Below are positions 1 through 5,341 of a stretch of DNA of 5,341 bases, piece by piece (position 1 is the first letter of the stretch; every line of letters starts with the position of its first letter). A program made the translations under genes and the position numbers. This DNA is from an uncultured Eubacteriales bacterium (GTDB lineage Bacteria; Bacillota; Clostridia; Lachnospirales; CAG-274): the NCBI GenBank assembly GCA_902495025.1, contig CABUWB010000153.1:1-5341 (forward strand). The letters are read 5' to 3'. The notes under the pieces are model-generated. The model made no database searches. It was given only the letters and a program-made list of their open reading frames with translations, and was not told the DNA's origin.

Positions 1-34
1 CTTAATCTGTGTAATCAATGTTTCCCTAAATCCA

Positions 35-973
35 TTATAATTCAGCATAATCGTCCTCCTCATAACACAGGTATTCGGTTTCGTACAGCATATCCTCAAT
101 ATCCATAAGGCTGTAACCCATTTTAACCATAGCCATTATTTCATCCTCATCAACACCCATTGAGCTGGCATAGTAAAGTAGATTATCAAGGTATTCATCA
201 CGTATTTTTAGGTTATTATTAATGGGCTTTGTTACCCTGTTTCGCAGAGTATGCCAGCAGCAGTAGCCATAATCAAACTTAAATTCTGACTTGCTTATAT
301 TACCCTTTCTGTCAAACTTCAAAATTTCGCCCTCATTTATTTCGACTTTTTCATAGTGTTTAAGGTTAAGTCTGCGCAGAGCCTTATTTAAAATATCCAC
401 AGTTGAGGCATATATGTAAAAGCCGTCAAATTTAGCAATAGCCATTGGGTTGTCGCCTTTGACTATATACAGCTCATTCTCCTTGCTAAGCAGTGTAAAA
501 CAAAAAGAACCCTCGACCGTTTCAGCCATATATTTAACGCTGTTAAAGTCGAGGGTATTTTTGCTGTCAATGAGCTGGACAGCTATGTATGAGTCAGTTT
601 GAATTTTGGTTTCGGGGAGCTTATAAGCTTTACGCAGGTTGATGTCATTATAAAGCACCCCATTATGGGCAAGGGCAAAGCCGAGCTTATTTGAGTAAAA
701 AGGGTGATTATTCTCGTTATACAGCTCACTGCCCTGCGTTGTCATTCGGGTATGACCCATAATAACACTGGGATTAGTCCTGAATCTGAAGTGCATCTTA
801 TGGGCTGGCAGTGGAGCCTTATGTATTGCCATTTGTCTGCCCGACATATAGGCAATACCTGTGGCATCGGTGCCTCTTGCTTCACATTCCTCAGACAAGA
901 CCTTTATTATTTTTTCCTTGCGCCTTGCACTAAGGCAGTTGTCATAGTCAATTAAACCAAATAAGCAACACAT
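35..973 (-). CDS. Class II glutamine amidotransferase (Ntn hydrolase), amidoligase partner
   Basis: The 312-residue protein begins MCCLFG, so removal of Met would expose Cys2, the N-terminal nucleophile of class II amidotransferases (GlmS/PurF type). Motifs follow in GlmS order: RGTDATGIA (33-41), GHTRMTTQG (73-81), NNHPF (88-92), AHNGVLYN with the oxyanion-hole Asn104-Gly105 (102-109), QTDSY (125-129), VEGSF (153-157) and GEILKF (215-220). The glutaminase domain of about 225 residues is therefore complete. No sugar-isomerase, phosphoribosyltransferase or synthetase domain follows, only a helical acidic tail. Family knowledge says such domains release ammonia from glutamine. The substrate here is unknown, and pairing with the adjacent amidoligase is inferred from context. 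The ATG overlaps the upstream TAA by one base (TAATG), with SD GAGGAGG at 981-987 and a 7-nt spacer, indicating translational coupling. It ends in TAA. I am confident of the family, not of the reaction. Confidence 0.93.
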   Translation of the reverse strand: MCCLFGLIDYDNCLSARRKEKIIKVLSEECEARGTDATGIAYMSGRQMAIHKAPLPAHKMHFRFRTNPSVIMGHTRMTTQGSELYNENNHPFYSNKLGFALAHNGVLYNDINLRKAYKLPETKIQTDSYIAVQLIDSKNTLDFNSVKYMAETVEGSFCFTLLSKENELYIVKGDNPMAIAKFDGFYIYASTVDILNKALRRLNLKHYEKVEINEGEILKFDRKGNISKSEFKFDYGYCCWHTLRNRVTKPINNNLKIRDEYLDNLLYYASSMGVDEDEIMAMVKMGYSLMDIEDMLYETEYLCYEEDDYAEL

Positions 974-1980
974 TACGCATCCTCCTCACTTTCCACTGGC
1001 TCGTTGATATACAGGTTACGTTCTTTGAGATATGTAATAAGCTGGGGATATTTCTTCTTGTCAAGCCCCTCTACAAACTCACTCCATGACAGGTTTGGCA
1101 TCTCCTCGTCTGACATAGAAATAGCTACATCACAGATTGAGTCAATCAACTGCAATGTAGCTATGAATGTGTTATATTTGAGTGTGCCTCGGAACATACG
1201 AAATTCAATCGTATTGTAATTTAAAATATTTACGCAGGTGTAGCGGTTTGAGCAGCGTTTTTTCACATCATCCATAAGCTCCTTTGGCTTGTCTTTCATA
1301 CCATAGCGGTTTGCCCAACGTTCCATTTGTGCCTGTGTGCGCCTGCTAAATCTTAGCAATTCTGCCCAGTGATGCTCCACAAAGTAAAGTATTCTGGCAA
1401 TAACCGACTCCTGCTCGTCATAGTCCTTGCCGAAAGCTGTTCTGTTTATGTGGCAGTGCAGACCACAGGTGCTTGTCTTGTGGCTGCGGTAGCCCATTTC
1501 CACAAGCCTGTCCATAATCTCACCCCAGGGCATTACGTTCTTGTGGTAGTCAAGTGTCATTGGGTGTGATACAAGCTCCATGCCGTCATTCAGACTGCCG
1601 TCACGCTTGATATACAGCCTGTCCTCTGGCTTGTCATTTGCAATATCAAGTATTTCTATTGCATTGTCCTCATCACAGCCTGCCTTGTCTACCTCCAGCT
1701 CAACACCAAAGTAACGGTTGCCCTCTCCATGAAATTCTGGGTCGGGCTTATAGCTGTAATCATGGATTTTCCTGTGATGTACCTCTCGCTGATAGCAGCT
1801 GCGACAGTATGGGTATTCGTCATACTCGTCAAGATAAAAAGCATCCTCGGTTGCAATGATTGCCTCACAGCTCTCGCAGTAGGTGTAATGGTCGTCAAAG
1901 CACTCGTTGCAGATAGTGTGACGTGAGTCAATATGTGCATAATCCTCACGTACCCTGTAACCGCAGTGCTCGCATATCAC
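973..1980 (-). CDS. Amidoligase (COOH-NH2 ligase, Amidoligase_2 family) with N-terminal zinc fingers; shortened form from GTG
   Basis: Numbered from GTG 1980, the 335-residue frame carries two four-Cys zinc modules: C3/C6-C24/C27 (CEHC, CNEC) and C35/C38-C59/C62 (CESC, CRSC). A glutamine-synthetase-fold amidoligase domain follows from about residue 88. Motifs seen are YFGVELEVD (90-98, paired acidic metal ligands), RDGSL and GMELVSHPMT (126-142), CGLHCHINR (172-180) and IEFRMFRGTL (258-267). These match what I know of the phage/Firmicutes Amidoligase_2 family, predicted to make ATP-dependent amide bonds. The target is unknown; the fingers may recruit it. The start is uncertain: GTG 1980 has no good SD, and the first internal Met (134) lies inside the catalytic domain. 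The same frame runs upstream to a well-placed ATG at 2088 but is broken by TGA at 2005-2007. The short form may come from weak reinitiation, or the gene may be a pseudogene. The gene ends in TAA, overlapping the amidotransferase ATG. Family call is firm; functionality is open. Confidence 0.85.
   Translation of the reverse strand: MICEHCGYRVREDYAHIDSRHTICNECFDDHYTYCESCEAIIATEDAFYLDEYDEYPYCRSCYQREVHHRKIHDYSYKPDPEFHGEGNRYFGVELEVDKAGCDEDNAIEILDIANDKPEDRLYIKRDGSLNDGMELVSHPMTLDYHKNVMPWGEIMDRLVEMGYRSHKTSTCGLHCHINRTAFGKDYDEQESVIARILYFVEHHWAELLRFSRRTQAQMERWANRYGMKDKPKELMDDVKKRCSNRYTCVNILNYNTIEFRMFRGTLKYNTFIATLQLIDSICDVAISMSDEEMPNLSWSEFVEGLDKKKYPQLITYLKERNLYINEPVESEEDA
981..987 (-). promoter_or_regulatory. 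Shine-Dalgarno of the amidotransferase inside the amidoligase 3' end
   Basis: GAGGAGG is made by the Glu-Glu-Asp codons at the amidoligase C-terminus, 7 nt before ATG 973. The site lets ribosomes finishing the amidoligase, or new ones, start the amidotransferase. Even if the upstream gene is broken near its 5' end, this start could still be used. Confidence 0.7.
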
Positions 1981-2004
1981 CGTAAACTCATCAAGGCAGT
2001 CAAG

Positions 2005-2088
2005 TCAATAATGCTCACCCTCAAAAGAGTATGCTTCGTCAGCCGACAGTTCCGCACCACATTCGTGGCAAATAAAAGTTGTTTCCAT
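2005..2088 (-). pseudogene. Natural 5' end of the amidoligase gene, cut off by in-frame TGA at codon 28
   Basis: ATG 2088 has a strong SD (GGAGG at 2096-2100, 7-nt spacer) and opens 27 codons, beginning METTFICHECG and ending EGEHY, before TGA at 2005-2007. Continuing in the same frame gives LDCLDEFTV and then, 36 codons after the ATG, the GTG at 1980. This segment is therefore the original N-terminus of the amidoligase. With it the frame totals 371 codons. It holds one more zinc module, CHEC (codons 7-10) followed by x17 and [TGA]LDC (28-31). The next module, CEHC-x17-CNEC, has identical spacing, so the TGA stands where Cys (TGC/TGT) is expected, one base away. Nonsense mutation or sequencing error is most likely. 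Recoding is possible but unsupported. Confidence 0.8.
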
Positions 2089-2095
2089 AGTAATT

Positions 2096-2100
2096 CCTCC
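2096..2100 (-). promoter_or_regulatory. Shine-Dalgarno of the original amidoligase start
   Basis: GGAGG, read on the minus strand inside GGGAGGA, lies 7 nt before ATG 2088. It is far better than anything before GTG 1980, and it decides that ATG 2088 is the ancestral start. Its first three bases are part of the 3' arm of the adjacent 10-bp inverted repeat. Confidence 0.75.
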
Positions 2101-2130
2101 CATGTAAATAGTTTATTCTGTTACATGGGA
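2098..2130 (-). promoter_or_regulatory. Perfect 10-bp inverted repeat abutting the SD; possible RBS-sequestering hairpin or operator
   Basis: The arms TCCCATGTAA (2098-2107) and TTACATGGGA (2121-2130) are perfect reverse complements with a 13-nt spacer. In the minus-strand transcript the 3' arm ends in GGGA and runs directly into GGA, so folding would bury half of the GGAGG ribosome binding site. The dyad could also be a DNA operator. The downstream position relative to the candidate promoter favours an RNA role. Its regulator, if any, cannot be named. Confidence 0.6.
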
Positions 2131-2154
2131 ATAATATATAATTATTAATTTCAA

Positions 2155-2168
2155 GGATACTTATATCC
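2155..2168. repeat. Short dyad (5-bp arms) overlapping the candidate -10
   Basis: GGATA and TATCC flank a 4-nt centre, and the candidate TATAAG -10 lies inside the dyad. A repressor site at this place would make sense, but arms this short arise by chance in AT-rich DNA. Confidence 0.3.
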
Positions 2169-2189
2169 AAAAACTATCCCTTAAGACAA
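2160..2189 (-). promoter_or_regulatory. Candidate sigma-70-type promoter of the amidoligase operon
   Basis: On the minus strand TTGTCT (2189-2184, four of six matches to TTGACA) is followed after 18 nt by TATAAG (2165-2160, five of six matches to TATAAT). Transcription would start near 2153 and give a leader of about 65 nt containing the 10-bp inverted repeat. The region is AT-rich, so other -10-like hexamers exist nearby. This is a best guess by eye. Confidence 0.35.
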
Positions 2190-2212
2190 TTTTAATTTAC
2201 AGAGGTAAAATC

Positions 2213-2281
2213 ATGGAACTTCGTCCCAAAGTTTTTATTTTTGCAATTTTTAAAAAGGCTATTTCTCACCTACTTAAGTGA
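2213..2281 (+). CDS. Possible 22-residue cationic amphipathic peptide
   Basis: This plus-strand micro-ORF (ATG 2213, TGA 2279-2281) lies in the gap between the two minus-strand units. A good SD-like GAGGT (2202-2206) sits 6 nt before the ATG. The peptide begins MELRPKVFIFAIF and ends KKAISHLLK. It has a hydrophobic centre, one acidic residue and five Lys/Arg, so a net charge near +4, as in small membrane-active peptides or type I toxins. I do not recognise a family. TATAAT occurs at 2137-2142, without a convincing -35. It converges on the peptidase gene, ending two bases short of that gene's stop. Chance occurrence is quite possible in a frame this short. Confidence 0.25.
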   Translation: MELRPKVFIFAIFKKAISHLLK

Positions 2282-2282
2282 A

Positions 2283-5200
2283 TTACTTATCTCTAAAATC
2301 TTCTGTAACATCAAATAAGTCTTTTTCAGCATTAATTGCGTTGCTGTTACCTACAAAGGCAATGTAGCCATTGTCAATCATTTCTTGAATACAATTAATT
2401 GCCGCAGCTTTATCTTCTGCTTTTGAATTTCTTACACCGTCGGCAAAGACTTTATTAAGTGTCTTGTCGGCTTTCATAATTTCGTATGAAATAGATGTTG
2501 CGGCATTTGTATATTGTCCTCTTGGTACTACAAGGCGGCTATATGCACAAACAATATAATTATCAAGGTTGTCTTGTGTAACATTAGCAGTCTTTAATGA
2601 ATTTGCAAGTCCCCTGTATGTATTAATTGTTTTGCCTACATTAGGGTCAGAATAACTGTATGAATACATATAGTTTTCGTACATAGAGGTTGCAAAAAGT
2701 GTTCCGCCCGAATATGCACCGTTTGTAAATCTAATTTGAGGAACGGAATAAATATCGTTTATCAAATACATATATGGTATATATTCGCCCTTAAAATCAT
2801 CGGTAATTTCATTTACAAAAACACTATACTGATTTGCCGCTTCAATTATAGAAGCAGAATTTTTAGCCGCATCATTAAAGGTAAATGAAGCCCTTGGAAG
2901 ATTAATTGAATTAAGCTCATTTAAAAGCTTATCATTTGCCTTTTCTGCTGCTTCAATGCCTTCTGCGGTACTTACTACGGTTGTTATAATATTATCCTTA
3001 TGAACTATCTGATTTGTAATTGAGTTCATTTTTTCATTAAAGCGTTTGCAGTAGTCATCATCTGATTTCATTTTGTCAAGGACTTGAGTTAAGAATTTGT
3101 AATACTCCTTGCTATTGAAAATTGAATTAAATTTTGCATTATCGTTTATTCCAATTAATGCCTTATTCCTTGCCATAGCCATTGGGTCGTCCGACTTTGC
3201 GGGGTCAAGCGCAGGCAGGGTTTCTTCAAGATATTTTATAATATTTTCGCTGTCGCCAAAGTCTGATTTTTCCATTATATTTAAAAGCAAGCTGAGAGAA
3301 TTTTCATAATCCTCGTTTAAACAGTACCATACTATATTAACAACAGGATGAGGAGAATTCTGACCTTTGGTATCATAATAATTTGCGGAAATATTAAAAT
3401 TATTAAGATATACTGGCATAATTTCCGATAAGTCCTCTGCTGTATATTTATCTGTATTTAATTTTGAAAAAAGCTTAACATAAAGGTCAAGGAAATACAA
3501 ATCCTCTTGCTTTACGGAAGAAGCATCAAATAAAATTGAATATCTTCCAACTTCATTATTTATCTGAGAGGAGTAGCTTTCAACAGCACCCAAGGTTTTT
3601 ACGTTAACTTCGGCATAATCCTCAGGCTCGGGAAGCTGATTAGGCTTAATTGAAACATTGTTGTTATGAATAGGATTGCTGTTCCATTCGTTGTAAGCCT
3701 TTGTATCCTCAATCATTTTGTTAATTTCTTCATCACTCATAGATGCCTTTAAATCTTCAAGATACTGCATTCTTTCGTCTTCTATTTCCTCGGCAAGTCC
3801 CGGCTTTGGAACAACGGCAACAAGAGCAGAATTTTCAGGCTCTAAAAGAGTTTTAAAAAGCTCCTTGGCATTTTGCTGACTGCCGTCTGCCCTTAATTCT
3901 TCAAACGCTTTGTTAGATAATTCAAAAAAGTCGGTTTTGCCAGAAGCAGCCCAATAGCACGCAAGGTTAACAGCAGAGTTTACGGGAAATTCTATTGATT
4001 CTGTTTCAAGTGCATCATTTATTTCCAAGCTTTTTAAAACGTTTTCGTAGGATTTACCCAAACCGTTTTCCGATATTTCTTTTATGGAAGCTTTAATAAC
4101 AGACATAAATTTATCCTTTATATCTGCATTTACATTACTTAAAGAAAAACAAATAAGAGGTTTTGCCGAATAAAAATCTGCATCACAACTAAAGCTTCCG
4201 ATTATTCCCACCTCTTTAAGATTTTTATCTATAACGGAATTATCATTGTTAAGAATTGTACAAATATACATAAGCTTGAACAAGTCTTTATAATCAATTC
4301 CAGTAAGGTCAATAGCGTAGTTTACAACTGAGGAATTTTCAACCGTATCACCCTCGTATGCGGGAGCATAAACGATTTCATCAGTAAATTTAGCCGGTGT
4401 TTTTCCGTCAATGTATGCACTTAAATCTGTACCCTTTTTTTCATACTTTGATAAATATTCTTCATCAATAAATTTCATAAAATCCTTATAATCCAAATCA
4501 CCGTAAAGGACTATAATGGAATTGTCGAAATTATAGCACATTTCATAAAGCTCTTTTGTATGCTCGTAGGTAAGGAGCTTATAATTTTCAACTGCTTTAC
4601 CTGCACTATTTGATGCTATTTCTCCGGGATAAAGACAATCGAGTACAGCATCTGTGTTTCGGTCGCTCATACTTGTTAAATAACCCGTATCCTCTGAAAA
4701 TACAGTACCACCAAGCTCAATGGGGGAGTCCTTATCCTCAAGGGTATAGTTAATAGCCTCTCTTTTAAAGAAATTTTCATTTTCCATTATTTCGGGACTT
4801 ACCATACAGCTTAAATATACGTCCATCATTTTTTTAAGCTGTTCTTCGCTCATACTTGAAACAGGATAGGTTGTAAGTGTGTTAGACGTCATAGCATTCG
4901 TGTATGTGCTGTATGTTTTGTTAGCTAAATCAAAGAAAATATCTGTTGAAGGATATTTTTCCGAGCTTGCCAAAATAGCGTGTTCAAAAACGTGGTTTCT
5001 GTCGCTTTCGTCTGTGTGAGGTGTTCTGTAGCTTATATTAAAAGCAAGATTTTTGTCATCATTTTTAATATAAACGAGTGTGGCACCGCTTTTTGTATGC
5101 TCAAATGTCATAACTTCAGCGTTTGCCGTTTTGTATTCGCTTTGTGAAACGGCAGTAAAGCCGTAAAGGGTTTCGCCGACCTCGACTAACGAATTATCTG

Positions 5201-5285
5201 CAAAGCTTTCCTCAGCAAATACTGTAAATCCTGACGAAAATGTCATAACAGATGCCATAATTAAAGCTATAATTCTTTTCTTCAT
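2283..5285 (-). CDS. Secreted M16C zinc metallopeptidase (presequence-protease-like insulinase family)
   Basis: The 1000-residue protein starts with a Sec signal peptide: basic MKKR, a hydrophobic core to about residue 20, then VFA before EE, so cleavage is likely after Ala24. The inverted zinc motif HVFEH (98-102) gives zinc ligands His98 and His102 and catalytic Glu101. The third ligand is probably Glu198 in GTVFSED, 96 residues on, close to the spacing in presequence proteases. Other M16C marks are EKYPSTDIFFDLANKTY (109-125), NAMT...TTYPVSS (130-144), LYGDLD, and in the C-terminal half IRFTNGAYSGG, whose Arg852 and Tyr858 match the substrate-binding pair. The usual SYRDP is SYSDP here. 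Length is normal for a one-chain clamshell enzyme degrading peptides of moderate size. No lipobox, LPxTG or transmembrane anchor is seen, so it is probably exported free. ATG 5285 follows a strong SD. It appears monocistronic within the window. Peptide substrates are unknown. Confidence 0.93.
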   Translation of the reverse strand: MKKRIIALIMASVMTFSSGFTVFAEESFADNSLVEVGETLYGFTAVSQSEYKTANAEVMTFEHTKSGATLVYIKNDDKNLAFNISYRTPHTDESDRNHVFEHAILASSEKYPSTDIFFDLANKTYSTYTNAMTSNTLTTYPVSSMSEEQLKKMMDVYLSCMVSPEIMENENFFKREAINYTLEDKDSPIELGGTVFSEDTGYLTSMSDRNTDAVLDCLYPGEIASNSAGKAVENYKLLTYEHTKELYEMCYNFDNSIIVLYGDLDYKDFMKFIDEEYLSKYEKKGTDLSAYIDGKTPAKFTDEIVYAPAYEGDTVENSSVVNYAIDLTGIDYKDLFKLMYICTILNNDNSVIDKNLKEVGIIGSFSCDADFYSAKPLICFSLSNVNADIKDKFMSVIKASIKEISENGLGKSYENVLKSLEINDALETESIEFPVNSAVNLACYWAASGKTDFFELSNKAFEELRADGSQQNAKELFKTLLEPENSALVAVVPKPGLAEEIEDERMQYLEDLKASMSDEEINKMIEDTKAYNEWNSNPIHNNNVSIKPNQLPEPEDYAEVNVKTLGAVESYSSQINNEVGRYSILFDASSVKQEDLYFLDLYVKLFSKLNTDKYTAEDLSEIMPVYLNNFNISANYYDTKGQNSPHPVVNIVWYCLNEDYENSLSLLLNIMEKSDFGDSENIIKYLEETLPALDPAKSDDPMAMARNKALIGINDNAKFNSIFNSKEYYKFLTQVLDKMKSDDDYCKRFNEKMNSITNQIVHKDNIITTVVSTAEGIEAAEKANDKLLNELNSINLPRASFTFNDAAKNSASIIEAANQYSVFVNEITDDFKGEYIPYMYLINDIYSVPQIRFTNGAYSGGTLFATSMYENYMYSYSYSDPNVGKTINTYRGLANSLKTANVTQDNLDNYIVCAYSRLVVPRGQYTNAATSISYEIMKADKTLNKVFADGVRNSKAEDKAAAINCIQEMIDNGYIAFVGNSNAINAEKDLFDVTEDFRDK

Positions 5286-5292
5286 TACATTT

Positions 5293-5299
5293 CCTCCTC
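5293..5299 (-). promoter_or_regulatory. Shine-Dalgarno of the M16C peptidase gene
   Basis: GAGGAGG on the minus strand lies 7 nt upstream of ATG 5285 and fixes this start. An out-of-frame ATG followed at once by TAA (ATGTAATG) lies in the spacer and is probably without effect. Confidence 0.7.
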
Positions 5300-5326
5300 G
5301 TATTATTATTAAAAGCTTATTTTTGA

Positions 5327-5332
5327 AGTATA
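5327..5332 (-). promoter_or_regulatory. Candidate -10 of the peptidase promoter
   Basis: TATACT (five of six to TATAAT) would place the transcript start near 5320, with a leader of about 35 nt. The -35 would lie beyond the window edge, so this stays weak. Confidence 0.22.
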
Positions 5333-5341
5333 TTAACCTTA

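Noticed and set aside
704..955. Plus-strand open frames opposite the amidotransferase and amidoligase (also 1004-1219, 1369-1569, 1638-1859, 1729-1926, 1933-2148) and opposite the peptidase (3109-3309)
   Set aside because: They lie antisense to well-supported genes with conserved motifs, show no family features and have no strong SD that I can see.
1689..1949. Minus-strand 86-codon frame inside the amidoligase
   Set aside because: It is a shifted-frame shadow of the same strand; the overlapping frame carries all the zinc and catalytic motifs.
1921..1951. Perfect 7-bp arms ACGTGAG/CTCACGT with 17-nt loop as a SECIS or regulatory hairpin
   Set aside because: It begins over 50 nt after the TGA, too far for a bacterial SECIS, has a large loop and lies in coding sequence encoding conserved-looking residues.
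2217..2241. AACTT/AAGTT stem followed by a T-rich run as a plus-strand rho-independent terminator
   Set aside because: The stem is only 5 bp and A/T-rich. It sits on the strand opposite the flanking genes and inside the micro-ORF. No convincing terminator for the peptidase gene was found in 2131-2282.
2275..2289. TAAGT-N5-ACTTA dyad over the peptidase stop codon
   Set aside because: The 5-bp A/T-rich arms lack a following T run in the transcript direction; probably chance.
1..5341. Alternative genetic code with UGA as Trp
   Set aside because: Trp codons checked by eye are TGG, and the 1000-codon peptidase frame has no internal TGA, which would be unlikely under such a code.
1..5341. tRNA, rRNA, CRISPR array, insertion sequence or riboswitch
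   Set aside because: No cloverleaf-like stretch, spaced repeats, transposase motifs or known aptamer consensus were seen on either strand; non-coding space is limited to about 194 bp plus the edges.

Overview
The window looks like DNA from a low-GC, Gram-positive anaerobe of the Clostridia (Lachnospiraceae/Ruminococcaceae-like). The evidence is strong GGAGG ribosome binding sites, TAA stops on all three long genes, AT-rich intergenic DNA, and a secreted M16C peptidase of the type common in that class. Species cannot be named from the sequence. All three long genes lie on the minus strand, so transcription runs right to left.

Right part (about 2283-5341): a single gene for a 1000-residue secreted zinc metallopeptidase of the M16C (presequence-protease-like) family. 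It has a Sec signal peptide, an intact HxxEH metal site, the distal Glu and the C-terminal Arg/Tyr pair. Base composition here is AT-rich.

Middle (2089-2282): a 194-bp AT-rich intergenic region. It carries a candidate minus-strand promoter for the left operon, with a small dyad over its -10. A perfect 10-bp inverted repeat runs into the Shine-Dalgarno of the left operon. A 22-codon plus-strand micro-ORF with a plausible ribosome binding site may also be present.

Left part (about 1-2088): a two-gene operon of a kind known from phages and integrative elements of Firmicutes. It encodes a zinc-finger-headed amidoligase (COOH-NH2 ligase, glutamine-synthetase fold) and a class II glutamine amidotransferase, joined by a one-base TAATG overlap. 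This pair plausibly forms amide or peptide bonds on an unknown peptide or protein, with the amidotransferase supplying ammonia or acting on glutamine. The region is visibly richer in G+C than the peptidase gene, consistent with an accessory origin.

The most notable point is that the natural start of the amidoligase gene (ATG at 2088, strong SD) is followed by an in-frame TGA at codon 28. The TGA sits exactly where the third cysteine of a CxxC-x17-CxxC zinc module is expected. The next module downstream has the identical spacing with Cys at that place. Either this copy is inactivated or truncated by a one-base nonsense change (or sequence error), with a shortened protein from GTG 1980, or UGA is read through. 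A simple nonsense change is the most economical reading.
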